A stretch of DNA of 64,000 bases. Origin: Rhodospirillales bacterium. GTDB taxonomy: Bacteria; Pseudomonadota; Alphaproteobacteria; Rhodospirillales; Magnetospirillaceae. The stretch lies in the NCBI GenBank assembly GCA_019455065.1, contig JACFNC010000019.1, positions 21,238 through 85,237 of the forward strand, in the 5' to 3' direction. How positions within the stretch are numbered: the stretch's first letter is position 1; every line of letters begins with the position of its first letter. Below the pieces are notes generated by a model. That model saw only the letters and a list, made by a program, of their open reading frames with translations, did no database searches and was not told the DNA's origin. Below are positions 56,213-64,000 of the stretch, in pieces. The position numbers and the translations under genes were made by a program.

Positions 56213-57913
56213 ATGGCACTCGCTGCAGCATTTCGGACTTGCCCGGATACCGGGTTCAAGATCCATCTTCCCGCCGAAAAGCTCATCAAGTGGAACGCCG
56301 TTGCCGCGGTGGTCTTCTTCCTGATCGGCGGCATCTTCGGCCTGTTGGTCGCCCTGACCCGCTGGCCTGAGGTGCACCTGCTTCCGGCCGACCTGTTCTA
56401 CATGGCGCTCACCGCGCACGGCACCCTCATCCTGGTGGTGTGGATCATCTTCTTCGAGGTGGCGATCCTCTACTTCACCTCGACGGTGCTGCTGAACAAC
56501 CGCCTCGCGACACCCTGGCTGGCCTGGGTGGGATTCTGGCTGATGATGGTCGGCACGCTGGTCGCCAGCTACGTGATCGTGATCGGCGAGGCGAGCGTGA
56601 TGTTCACCTCCTACGTGCCGATGCAGGCGCATCCACTGTTCTATCTCGGCCTGATCCTGTTCGCGGTCGGCGCCCTGCTGGCGGTGTGCGTGTTCTTCGG
56701 CACCCTGGTCATCGCCAAGAGCGAGCGCACCTACGAAGGCTCGCTGCCGCTGGTCACCTACGGCGCTTTGGTCGCGGCCATCATCGCCGTCTACACCATC
56801 GCCTCGGGCGCCATCATCCTGGTGCCGACCTGGCTGTGGTCGATGGGCTACATCGGCTTCATCGACCCGATCATGTACAAGGTGGTGTGGTGGGGCTTCG
56901 GCCACTCCTCGCAGCAGATCAACGTCTCGGCGCACATCGCGGTGTGGTACGCCATCGCCGCCATCCTGTTCGGGGCCAAGCCGCTGTCCGAGAAGGTGAG
57001 CCGTTCGGCCTTCCTGCTCTACATCCTGTTCCTCCAGATCGCCTCGGCCCACCACCTTCTGGTCGAGCCGGGCGTCAGCTCGGAGTTCAAGATCTGGAAC
57101 ACCTCCTACGCCATGTACCTGGCGGTGCTGGGCTCGATGATCCACGGCCTGACCGTGCCGGGCGCCATCGAGGCCGCGCAGCGCAAGCGGGGCTTCAACA
57201 AGGGCCTCTTCGAGTGGCTGCGCAAGGCGCCGTGGGGCAACCCGGTGTTCTCGGGCATGTTCCTGTCGCTGATCTTCTTCGGGTTCCTGGGTGGCATCAC
57301 CGGCGTCACCATGGGCATCGAGCAGGTCAACCTGATCATCCACAACACGATCTACGTCCCCGGCCACTTCCACGGCACGGTGGCGACCGGTACGACGCTG
57401 GCCTTCATGGCCCTGTCCTACTGGCTGGTGCCGACGCTGTTCCGGCGTGAGCTGTTCTTGCCCGGCTTGGCGAAGTGGCAGCCGTACATCTTCGGCTTCG
57501 GCATGGCCGGCGTGGCCCTCTTCCTGATGGGTGCCGGCACCCTCGGCGTGCCGCGCCGCCACTGGGACATCGCCTTCAACGATGCGACCCTGGACTACGC
57601 CTTCTCCGGCGCGGCCCAGATGCTGATGGCCCTCAACGGCGTGTCCGCCGTGTTCGGCGCGGTCGGTGGTTTGATCTACGTCGTCGTGATGGTCGGCACC
57701 ATCCTCGTCGGCAAGCCGAAGGCTGCCCCGGCTGCCAAGCCGGCCGCCGCCGCGGCCCCGCCGGCGGGTGCGGGTACGGTCGCCCATGCCGGCAGCGCCG
57801 GCACCATGGCCGTCCCCGGCACCTTCGTGCTGGTGATGATCTTCTTCGCCGTGTTCGCGCTGTACTACTACGTGAACTGGAAGTACCTTGCCGAAATCTG
57901 GATGCTGAATTAG
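56213..57913 (+). CDS. heme-copper subunit I with Gln for the active-site Tyr: eNOR-type NO reductase
   Basis: A 566-aa polytopic protein. All metal-ligand His are seen: His69 (helix II), His231 (helix VI), His280-His281 (helix VII), His385 and His387 (VPGHFHGT, helix X). Helix VI reads GHSSQQINV, so the oxidase H-P-E-V-Y motif is replaced and Gln235 stands where the His-Tyr cross-linked Tyr should be. Loss of that Tyr with a CuA partner is the pattern of the eNOR family of NO reductases. A Pro/Ala linker (about 506-535) leads to an extra C-terminal helix. Neighbouring nirS supports NO as substrate. An O2-reductase role is less likely. Confidence 0.8.
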   Translation: MALAAAFRTCPDTGFKIHLPAEKLIKWNAVAAVVFFLIGGIFGLLVALTRWPEVHLLPADLFYMALTAHGTLILVVWIIFFEVAILYFTSTVLLNNRLATPWLAWVGFWLMMVGTLVASYVIVIGEASVMFTSYVPMQAHPLFYLGLILFAVGALLAVCVFFGTLVIAKSERTYEGSLPLVTYGALVAAIIAVYTIASGAIILVPTWLWSMGYIGFIDPIMYKVVWWGFGHSSQQINVSAHIAVWYAIAAILFGAKPLSEKVSRSAFLLYILFLQIASAHHLLVEPGVSSEFKIWNTSYAMYLAVLGSMIHGLTVPGAIEAAQRKRGFNKGLFEWLRKAPWGNPVFSGMFLSLIFFGFLGGITGVTMGIEQVNLIIHNTIYVPGHFHGTVATGTTLAFMALSYWLVPTLFRRELFLPGLAKWQPYIFGFGMAGVALFLMGAGTLGVPRRHWDIAFNDATLDYAFSGAAQMLMALNGVSAVFGAVGGLIYVVVMVGTILVGKPKAAPAAKPAAAAAPPAGAGTVAHAGSAGTMAVPGTFVLVMIFFAVFALYYYVNWKYLAEIWMLN

Positions 57914-57927
57914 TCCGGATCCGGAAC

Positions 57928-57972
57928 GCGGGGGACCCTCAGGGTCCCCCGCATTTTCTTTTCTTTCTTTTT
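57928..57972 (+). terminator. intrinsic terminator of the heme-copper operon
   Basis: GCGGGGGACCC and GGGTCCCCCGC form a perfect 11-base stem with a TCA loop, followed by a long T-rich tract. It is the clearest Rho-independent terminator in the window and separates the operon from the SCO gene. Confidence 0.93.
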
Positions 57973-58051
57973 TTCTCGATTTCACGTTAATCGGTTTTTG
58001 GTCCGCCGCGCGCTGCCTTCAGAGCGGCCGCGGTGGCGTCACTGCGAGCGG

Positions 58052-58867
58052 ATGGTGATGGCGATGCGGCGGTGGGCGGCGCGGTTGGCCGTGGCGATCA
58101 TGGCCCTGCAGGCCGGGTCGGCGGCGTCGGGGACGACGTCAGGGGCGGCGACCGAGCGCGACAAGGCCTTTGCCCTCAGTCAGCAGGCGATCGGCCGCCA
58201 GATAGGCGATTACCAGTTCCGCGACACGTCCGGCCGGCAGGTGTGGCTGTCCGACTTCCGGGGCCGCCCGCTTGTGGTCAACTTCATCTACACGAGCTGC
58301 GCCGACGTGTGTCCGGCGACCACCGCCAATCTCGCCGCCGCCGCCGACGAGGCCTGGCGGGCGCTGGGGACGGGCAGCTTCCAGGTCGTCACCGTCGGTT
58401 TCGACACGCGATTCGATACCCCCGAGGCGATGCGCCTGTTCGCCGGCCGGCGTGCCCTCGGGCATCCCGACTGGCGCTTCCTGAGCGGCGAACTGCCCAG
58501 CGTGCTCGCCCTCGCCGACGACCTTGGCTTCAGCTTCTATTCTTCGCCCAAGGGGTTCGACCATATCGCCCAGACCACCATCCTCGATCGCGATGGAGTC
58601 GTGTACGCCCAGGTCTACGGCGAGAGCTTCCCCCTGCCCCAGCTCGTCGAACCCCTCAAGAACCTGGTGTTCGGGCGCCAACATGACCTAACGACGGTGT
58701 CGGGTATTGTCGACCGCGTGAAACTGTTCTGCACGGTCTACGACCCGGCCACCGGCCGCTATCGCTTCGACTACTCCTGGTTCATCGAGATCGTCGTCGG
58801 GTTCATCGCCCTGGCCCCGGTCGCCTGGGTATTGCGCCGGTTGTGGCGTGAACGCAAGAAAGCCTGA
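58052..58867 (+). CDS. SCO1/SenC-type copper chaperone with C-terminal anchor
   Basis: A 271-aa thioredoxin-fold copper protein: N-terminal signal (RLAVAIMALQAGSAASG), copper-binding CxxxC in FIYTSCADVCPATT and the distal His in GFDHIAQTTI, then an unusual C-terminal membrane helix (FIEIVVGFIALAPVAWVL). SCO proteins build the CuA site, so this one most likely matures the subunit II encoded just upstream. ATG 58052 is used; ATG 58064 is also possible. It lies beyond the terminator, so it needs its own promoter or read-through. Confidence 0.88.
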   Translation: MVMAMRRWAARLAVAIMALQAGSAASGTTSGAATERDKAFALSQQAIGRQIGDYQFRDTSGRQVWLSDFRGRPLVVNFIYTSCADVCPATTANLAAAADEAWRALGTGSFQVVTVGFDTRFDTPEAMRLFAGRRALGHPDWRFLSGELPSVLALADDLGFSFYSSPKGFDHIAQTTILDRDGVVYAQVYGESFPLPQLVEPLKNLVFGRQHDLTTVSGIVDRVKLFCTVYDPATGRYRFDYSWFIEIVVGFIALAPVAWVLRRLWRERKKA

Positions 58868-58881
58868 GCTTGTATTAGAGA

Positions 58882-58895
58882 TTGACGATAATCAA
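58882..58895 (+). promoter_or_regulatory. FNR/NNR-type box of the cytochrome b fusion operon
   Basis: TTGACGATAATCAA, a near-perfect dyad. TACACT at 58918-58923 places the start near 58930, exactly 41.5 bases from the box centre, with a 22-base leader. Confidence 0.8.
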
Positions 58896-58951
58896 GGTGT
58901 GCCAGCGGTGGCGGGACTACACTCGCCGCGCAAACTATCAGGACAAGAAAC

Positions 58952-60532
58952 GTGCTGCCGAGACTTCAATACCCCCTGAAGTATATTTTCCTCCGATTGG
59001 AGGCCTGGGGCGATGCCCTTTTCGGATCGCACTATAATCCATTTTATTATCTTGGCGCCCTGGCTTGGTTCAACTTTTGGATCGTCGCCGGGACCGGCAT
59101 CTATCTTTATGTATTTCTAGATACCAGCGTCACTCACGCCTACAGCTCGGTGGAATACATTACCCACGAGCAATGGTATTTGGCCGGCATCACCCGCTCG
59201 CTGCATCGCTATTCGTCGGATGCCATGGTGGTGCTGGCCCTGGTCCATTTGTTGCGCGAATGGGCCATGGACCGCTATCACGGTCCGCGGTGGTTCGCCT
59301 GGTTCACCGGCATTCCCACCCTGTGGCTGTTGTTCTTCTGCGGGGTCAGCGGCTACTGGCTGGTTTGGGACATGCTGGCGCAGTACCTGGCCATCGATGC
59401 CATGGAGTGGCTCGACTGGGTGGGCATCTTCAGCGAGCCGATCGCCAACAACTTCCTGACCGAAGGAAGCCTGTCGGACCGCTTCTTCTCGCTCTTGATC
59501 TACATTCACATCTTCGTGCCGCTGGCGCTTCTGTTCCTGATGTGGATACACCTGCTGCGCATCGCCCGGGCCGAGACAAATCCGCCGCGCTATCTGGCCA
59601 TCGGCACCTTTGCCGCCCTGTTCGCCCTGTCGCTGGTGCAGCCCGCGGTCAGCCACGGCCCGGCCGATCTCACCAAGGTGCCTTCCGAACTCCATCTCGA
59701 CTGGTTCTTCCTCGGCCTGTTCCCGCTGTTCGACATTTGGGGCCCGGCGGCATTGTGGGCCCTGACCGTCGGCGGCAGCATGCTGCTCGCGGTGATGCCG
59801 TTCGTGCGGCGGGCGCCGAAGAAGCCGGCGGCGGTGGTCGACCTCGCCAACTGCAACGGCTGCACGCGGTGCTTCGCGGACTGCCCGTTCGGCGCGGTGA
59901 CCATGGTTCCCCGCACCGACGGCCTGCCGTTCGAGAAGGAGGCGGTGGTCAATCCCGACCTGTGCACCGGCTGCGGCATCTGCATGGGCGCCTGCCCGAC
60001 CACCACGCCCTTCCGCACCAAGGGCGAGTTGAGCTGCGGCATTCAGTTGCCCGATCTCGACCTGCCCACTCTGCGCAACGTCCTCGACGACGCGGTGCGG
60101 CCGTTGAGCGGCAAGACCAAGGTCGTCGTGTTCGGCTGCGAGCACGGCGCCCATCTGCCGGGGCTGCGCTCGTCCGAGGTCGGAGTCGTGGTGCTGCCCT
60201 GCACCGGCCATCTGGCGCCGTCCTTCGTGGACTATGCCTTCAGCCGGGCCGGGATAGACGGGGTCGTGATCACGGGTTGCCGTGACGGCGAGTGCTTCCA
60301 CAGACTGGGCGTCCGATGGACCGAGGAACGGATTGCGGGCAAGCGCGATCCGGCGCTGCGGGGGCGTGTGCCGCGCGACCGTATCCGCATCGCCTGGGCC
60401 GGGCCGCTCGACCTGCCGAAGCTCACCCACACCGTCAAGACCTTCACCGAGGAATTGTCCCGTCCCGATTCCGAGGCCCGCGCCGAAACCGATCGCACGG
60501 CGTCCGTGGCGATGACCGGAGGTGCCGAATGA
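58952..60532 (+). CDS. cytochrome b - 2x[4Fe-4S] ferredoxin - MvhD-like fusion protein
   Basis: A 526-aa protein from GTG 58952 (AGGACA upstream). Residues 1-285 are a bc1/b6-type cytochrome b with two bis-His hemes: His85/His99 and His186/His200, both spaced 14, and an LDWF near 249 resembling the PEWY quinol-site motif. Residues 301-348 are two [4Fe-4S] motifs (CNGCTRCFADCP; CTGCGICMGACP). Residues about 388-500 are an MvhD/hydrogenase-delta-like [2Fe-2S] domain with Cys396, 417, 443 and 448. It could pass electrons between quinol and a cytoplasmic iron-sulfur partner. No Rieske or hydrogenase gene is near. Confidence 0.85.
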   Translation: MLPRLQYPLKYIFLRLEAWGDALFGSHYNPFYYLGALAWFNFWIVAGTGIYLYVFLDTSVTHAYSSVEYITHEQWYLAGITRSLHRYSSDAMVVLALVHLLREWAMDRYHGPRWFAWFTGIPTLWLLFFCGVSGYWLVWDMLAQYLAIDAMEWLDWVGIFSEPIANNFLTEGSLSDRFFSLLIYIHIFVPLALLFLMWIHLLRIARAETNPPRYLAIGTFAALFALSLVQPAVSHGPADLTKVPSELHLDWFFLGLFPLFDIWGPAALWALTVGGSMLLAVMPFVRRAPKKPAAVVDLANCNGCTRCFADCPFGAVTMVPRTDGLPFEKEAVVNPDLCTGCGICMGACPTTTPFRTKGELSCGIQLPDLDLPTLRNVLDDAVRPLSGKTKVVVFGCEHGAHLPGLRSSEVGVVVLPCTGHLAPSFVDYAFSRAGIDGVVITGCRDGECFHRLGVRWTEERIAGKRDPALRGRVPRDRIRIAWAGPLDLPKLTHTVKTFTEELSRPDSEARAETDRTASVAMTGGAE

Positions 60533-61029
60533 ATCCCTTGCGCCTCGTCGGCCAGGCCGTGATCGCCGCCGCGGTCATGACCGGCATCGGATATTTCTCG
60601 CAGGCTCCGGCCTACCAATACTTTCCGCCGGACCACGCGCTGATCAAGCTCAGCCTCAGCCATGCCAGCCAGCGGCTCGAACCCTGCCGCGAGCGCACGG
60701 CCGAGGAGCTTGCCAAGCTGCCGCCCAACATGCGGCGCAAGATGGACTGCTCGCGTGAGCGCGTGCCCACCCTGGTGCAACTCGACGTTGACGGCAAGCG
60801 CGTCTTCGAGGGGTGGCGGAAGCCCTCCGGTCTGTCCAAGGACGGGGCCAGCCAGTTCTACGAGCGCATCCCCGTGACCGCGGGAACCCACCGCATCGCC
60901 GTGCGCATGCGCGACAGCGCGCGGTCCGACGGATTCGATTTCGAGTACGAGGCGACCGCGACGTTGGCGCCCCTCCAGTCCCTGGTCCTGGGATTCCGAG
61001 GCGAAACCGGGCAGTTCAACCTGCGCTGA
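60529..61029 (+). CDS. exported/anchored protein coupled to the cytochrome b fusion
   Basis: A 166-aa protein whose ATG overlaps the previous stop (ATGA). It has one N-terminal helix (LVGQAVIAAAVMTGIGYFS) and a periplasmic beta-rich domain with two Cys (LEPCRERTAEEL; MDCSRERVP), ending in TLAPLQSLVLGFRGE. Strict coupling suggests a subunit or assembly factor of the fusion protein. I recognise no family; the two Cys might form a disulfide or bind a metal. Confidence 0.75.
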   Translation: MNPLRLVGQAVIAAAVMTGIGYFSQAPAYQYFPPDHALIKLSLSHASQRLEPCRERTAEELAKLPPNMRRKMDCSRERVPTLVQLDVDGKRVFEGWRKPSGLSKDGASQFYERIPVTAGTHRIAVRMRDSARSDGFDFEYEATATLAPLQSLVLGFRGETGQFNLR

Positions 61030-63384
61030 TCAGGCCGCATCACCGGCCGTGGCGGCCTCGTGCAGCGGCAGGCGGATGGTGAAGGTCGAGCCGTGGCCGA
61101 TCCGGCTCTCCACCGCGATCGCGCCGCCCCACTTGCTGACGATGCCGTGAACCACCGACAGCCCCATGCCGGTGCCCTTGCCCACCGCCTTGGTGGTGAA
61201 AAACGGCTCGAATATCTTGCTCAGCGTGCGCTCGTCCATGCCGCTGCCGTTGTCGGCCACCGTTACGACGGCCTGCCGTGACGGCCCGCCGCCGGATGCC
61301 GTGTCTTCCAGTCGCAGGCCGACGTCGAGCACGCCGCCTTGTGGCCCCATGGCGTGGGCGGCGTTGGTGGCGAGATTGAGAATGACCTGCTGCACCTCGG
61401 TGGCGTCGGCCAGAACCACGGGATCGGCGTCGAGGCGGCAGCGGATGTCGATGGCGGCGGGCAGGGCGACGCTCAGGAGTCTCACCGCTTCGCGCAGCGC
61501 CTCGCCAAGGTGAAGCGGGCGCCTCGACGGAATCTCGGTCCGGCTGAACGTCAGCACGCGGCCGACGATGTCGCGGGCGCGTTCGGCGGCCGTGAGAATC
61601 TTTCCGAGATTGGCATGCAGGTCCGGTGGCGCGCGCCTGAGGGTGAGATCGGCCAGGCCGATGATGGGCACGAGCATGTTGTTGACCTCGTGCGCGATGC
61701 CCCCGGCGAGGTTTCCCAGCGCCTCCATCTTGTGCGCCTGCGCCAATTCGCGCTCCAGGGCCTGCTTGTCGGCGGCGGCGCGGCGTCTGGCCGAGATGTC
61801 CCGGGCAACGCCGATGAAGAGGCGTCCCTCGGCGGTGACCGTCTCGTTGACCTGCAGGTCGATGAGAACCTCGTGCCCGTCCTTGTGACGCGCCGTGAAT
61901 TCGCGGGGCCCCGCCCCCAGAAAGCGCCCCGAGCCCGTTTCGACGTAGCGCCGAACATAGGAATCGTGAAGCGCCGCGTCGGCGGGTTGCATCAGGATCG
62001 ATACGTTGCGCCCGATGACCTCCGACGCTCCGTAGCCGAACACCGCCTCCGCCGCCGGATTGAACGATTGGATGAGGCCCCTTTCGTCGATGGTGATGAT
62101 GGCGTCGGAGACGCTGGAGAGAATGCCGCTGAGGCGCCTTTGGCTGTCAAGCAGCGACTGCCGAGCGGCCAGTTCGCCGCCGATGTCGGCATTTACCGTT
62201 ACCACCCCGGCGATCGTGCCGTCAGCCTCCAGCAGCGGCGCGCAATAGACTCGCACGTGCGCCTCGCCACCGCCGGTGCGCGGCAAGGTCGTCTCCAGCC
62301 CTTCCACGCATTCGCCCGAATATGCGCTCGCGAGCATCGCCCCGAGATTCGCCTCGACGTCCGGTCGCAGCGGCCTTCCGAGCTTGCCTGCCGCGAGCAC
62401 GCCGAACATCCTTTCGGCCGACTTGTTCCACAGCGTCACCCGCCGGTCGGCATCAAGGGCGATGATCGCCAGAGGCGAGGCCTTTATCAGCGCGTCGAGG
62501 CGGGCATTCGATTCGGCCAGCGCCTCATTGGCGCGGGCGAGTTCGCGGGTGCGGTCGGCGACCGTGACCTCAAGGCCGTCATGGGCCGCCTGCAGCCGGC
62601 GAAACAGCAACTTGTAGGGCTCGACCAGGCCGGTTTCCACGGTGGCCCGGTAGATGAAGAAGAAGGCGGCGACCTTCAGCAAGTGGCCGACTTGGTTCGC
62701 AAAATCGAAGACGCTGAGATAACCCGTGAAAACCACTTCGGCGGCGCCGCCGGTGGCCAGGGATGCGACCAGGAGAGTCCGCACCCGCGGATGAAGGCCG
62801 CTGCGCAGCACGAGGCCGGCGGTGACCACCTTCAGGGCGATGACGGCGTACTCGCTGGCCAGCTTGAACCCGGTCATGCCCTGGCCCTCGACATAGCAGT
62901 CCGGGACCAGGTCGAAGCCGAAAGCGACCGCTATCCCCGTCGCCAAGGCGGCACCGTAGCCCAAGGCGTGCGCGTGGGACAGGCGCTGCCGACGCTCGAG
63001 GAGAATTGCCAACAGCCAGGACACCGCCTCGACGTAGCGGGCGGTTACCCATAGCTGCGTCGGCAGGTTCGCGCCGCCGTCGCCAAGCAGCCCGATCCCC
63101 TTGTAGGAAAAGGCGTGCAGGAGATCGAGGGTGCCGACCACGAGGTAGGCGATGCCGATCCACGGAAAGAAATGCCCGTCGGAGAAGTGGCGCGAGTTCC
63201 ATGCCACGACGAAGATCGTGAAGGCCACGACGACGCTGAACGTCTCGACCAGGGTGTGGAACAACAGGAAATTGGCCTGCGCCAACCCAATCAGGGCGAT
63301 ACCCGCGAGCGCGGCAATGCCGGCGCCCCTCGCCACTCGGGCCCAAGGCCGGACAGCGGCATCCCCCAAGGTCGGTTCGTCCAC
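61030..63384 (-). CDS. MASE3-PAS-PAS sensor histidine kinase
   Basis: A 784-aa kinase. The N-terminal MASE3 membrane sensor has about seven helices ([37 protein letters not shown]). A coiled linker, two PAS domains ([40 protein letters not shown]) and an NtrB-like transmitter follow, with H-box [32 protein letters not shown] and [15 protein letters not shown] 63384 is preceded by a GGGGGG ribosome site. Upstream in-frame sequence is antisense to the receiver gene and is excluded. The signal is unknown. Confidence 0.88.
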   Translation of the reverse strand: MDEPTLGDAAVRPWARVARGAGIAALAGIALIGLAQANFLLFHTLVETFSVVVAFTIFVVAWNSRHFSDGHFFPWIGIAYLVVGTLDLLHAFSYKGIGLLGDGGANLPTQLWVTARYVEAVSWLLAILLERRQRLSHAHALGYGAALATGIAVAFGFDLVPDCYVEGQGMTGFKLASEYAVIALKVVTAGLVLRSGLHPRVRTLLVASLATGGAAEVVFTGYLSVFDFANQVGHLLKVAAFFFIYRATVETGLVEPYKLLFRRLQAAHDGLEVTVADRTRELARANEALAESNARLDALIKASPLAIIALDADRRVTLWNKSAERMFGVLAAGKLGRPLRPDVEANLGAMLASAYSGECVEGLETTLPRTGGGEAHVRVYCAPLLEADGTIAGVVTVNADIGGELAARQSLLDSQRRLSGILSSVSDAIITIDERGLIQSFNPAAEAVFGYGASEVIGRNVSILMQPADAALHDSYVRRYVETGSGRFLGAGPREFTARHKDGHEVLIDLQVNETVTAEGRLFIGVARDISARRRAAADKQALERELAQAHKMEALGNLAGGIAHEVNNMLVPIIGLADLTLRRAPPDLHANLGKILTAAERARDIVGRVLTFSRTEIPSRRPLHLGEALREAVRLLSVALPAAIDIRCRLDADPVVLADATEVQQVILNLATNAAHAMGPQGGVLDVGLRLEDTASGGGPSRQAVVTVADNGSGMDERTLSKIFEPFFTTKAVGKGTGMGLSVVHGIVSKWGGAIAVESRIGHGSTFTIRLPLHEAATAGDAA

Positions 63385-63582
63385 AGGCCCCCCGCCGGCA
63401 AGTTGAATTTTTCGAATATTAACTGGTCTGGGAGGCACTTCCCAGAGTAAATCCGAGAAGCTATCGTTAACCGTGCATTGGCGCGGGCCTTGAAATACTC
63501 GTAATCGCGGGCCCGAACGGAAGTATTCCCAGCGATAACGAATGTCCGTTACGCTGGAGAATGGGTACGATTGGAGGGGGAC

Positions 63583-63951
63583 ATGGTCAAGGTGCTGGTG
63601 GTGGACGACGAGGAACTCGTCCGACTTACGTTGCGGCAGATGCTCGAATCCGAAGGGCATGACGTGCTCGAGGCGCGCAACGGCCGCGAGGCGGTGGCAA
63701 TCCAGAACAAAACGCCAGCGGACATCGTGCTCACCGACATCATCATGCCCGAGCAGGAGGGCATCGAGACGATAATCCAGCTGCGGCGACAGGACCCCAA
63801 CCTGCGGATCATCGCCATCTCCGGCGGCGGACGCATGAAGAACTTGGATTTCCTGCGGGTCGCCGCCAATGTCGGCGCCGACGCGACCCTGACCAAGCCC
63901 TTCACGACCGACGAACTCGTCGAAGTGATCAGAGGCTGCATGGTCGACTAG
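63583..63951 (+). CDS. single-domain response regulator (CheY-like receiver)
   Basis: A 122-aa receiver with nothing attached: acidic pair in VLVVDDEELV, phospho-acceptor Asp in DIVLTDIIMPEQEG, Ser in AISGGGRM, and the Lys in LTKPF. GGAGGGGG stands before ATG 63583; TTG 63571 is unlikely. Divergent from the MASE3 kinase, it is the likely phosphorylation partner, acting by protein contact rather than DNA binding. Confidence 0.9.
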   Translation: MVKVLVVDDEELVRLTLRQMLESEGHDVLEARNGREAVAIQNKTPADIVLTDIIMPEQEGIETIIQLRRQDPNLRIIAISGGGRMKNLDFLRVAANVGADATLTKPFTTDELVEVIRGCMVD

Positions 63952-64000
63952 GTACTGTACCCATAAAACGATTCCCTTCGGGGCGCGGCTGTGATTCAAA

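Noticed and set aside
55652..57913. Ordinary aa3- or ba3-type cytochrome c oxidase
   Set aside because: The CuA subunit fits, but helix VI lacks the catalytic Tyr and has Gln, there is no subunit III gene, and the operon shares FNR/NNR-type control with nirS.
56210..57985. 591-residue open frame on the minus strand
   Set aside because: It is antisense to the heme-copper subunit I and rich in Gln, His, Arg and Asp, a typical mirror of membrane-helix codons.
63385..63999. N-terminal extension of the MASE3 kinase frame
   Set aside because: The frame stays open upstream but is antisense to a clear receiver gene. GTG 63384 with a GGGGGG ribosome site gives a normal MASE3 start.

Overview
This is a high-GC (mid-60s percent by eye), gene-dense chromosomal window from an alphaproteobacterium, most likely one of the Rhodospirillales (Magnetospirillum/Telmatospirillum-like). 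The grounds are the short PHA-synthase locus, GTG/ATGA-coupled operons, NirS-type denitrification and FNR/NNR-type and RegA/PrrA-type control sites. I see no phage, insertion sequence, CRISPR array or rRNA. One tRNA-Leu(UAA) is present.

Layout. 1-5.4 kb: a 5'-truncated NIT-domain sensor kinase, then a tightly coupled dapF-mtaB-ftsY set. 5.4-8.4 kb: a leftward copper module (Met-rich periplasmic protein, SHOCT membrane protein, CPH-type CopB ATPase). 8.4-15.8 kb: a putative methyltransferase, a TauE/SafE exporter behind an AT-rich palindrome, an SDR, a DUF4142 protein, a rhodanese, a methyltransferase and an MBL hydrolase. 15.9-23.2 kb: housekeeping genes (secA, ppiC, argJ, a GNAT-Nudix fusion, a CinA-like protein, tRNA-Leu). 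23.3-29.9 kb: a MacA/MacB-type exporter, a P2-like cation ATPase and an ArsN2-like acetyltransferase with a frameshifted tail. 29.9-34.2 kb: a queuosine locus (queA-tgt-queF, yhhQ, queG). 34.3-39.9 kb: an XRE regulator and a polyhydroxyalkanoate locus (phaR, a small gene overlapping phaC in another frame, phaC, phaA, phaB). 40-43 kb: a group IV PLP decarboxylase, an unrecognised protein and a LuxR solo. 43.2-43.7 kb: a MaoC hydratase.

The most interesting part is 43.8-61 kb, a denitrification island. Leftward lies nirS-nirE-nirC-nirF-nirD-nirL-nirG-nirH-nirJ-nirN, a full set for cytochrome cd1 nitrite reductase and heme d1. Upstream of nirS sits a nitrate/nitrite-sensing (NIT) chemoreceptor gene. 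Rightward lies a three-gene heme-copper operon: a 56-aa membrane protein, a CuA subunit II, and a subunit I with all metal-ligand histidines but Gln at the position of the active-site Tyr. I read this as an eNOR-type nitric oxide reductase standing where norCB would be expected. A strong terminator, a SCO copper chaperone, and a separate gene encoding a cytochrome b - two [4Fe-4S] - MvhD-like fusion plus a small exported protein follow. Four TTGAC-N4-RTCAA sites precede nirS, a 60-aa membrane protein gene, the heme-copper operon and the cytochrome b fusion gene. Each lies about 41.5 bp upstream of a plausible start point. Three further palindromes matching the RegA/PrrA consensus are spaced 71-72 bp apart behind nirS. 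Together they suggest one anoxia/NO-controlled unit that reduces nitrite to NO and then NO to N2O, with an unusual quinol or iron-sulfur electron route. The window ends with a MASE3-PAS-PAS sensor kinase divergent from a lone receiver protein.
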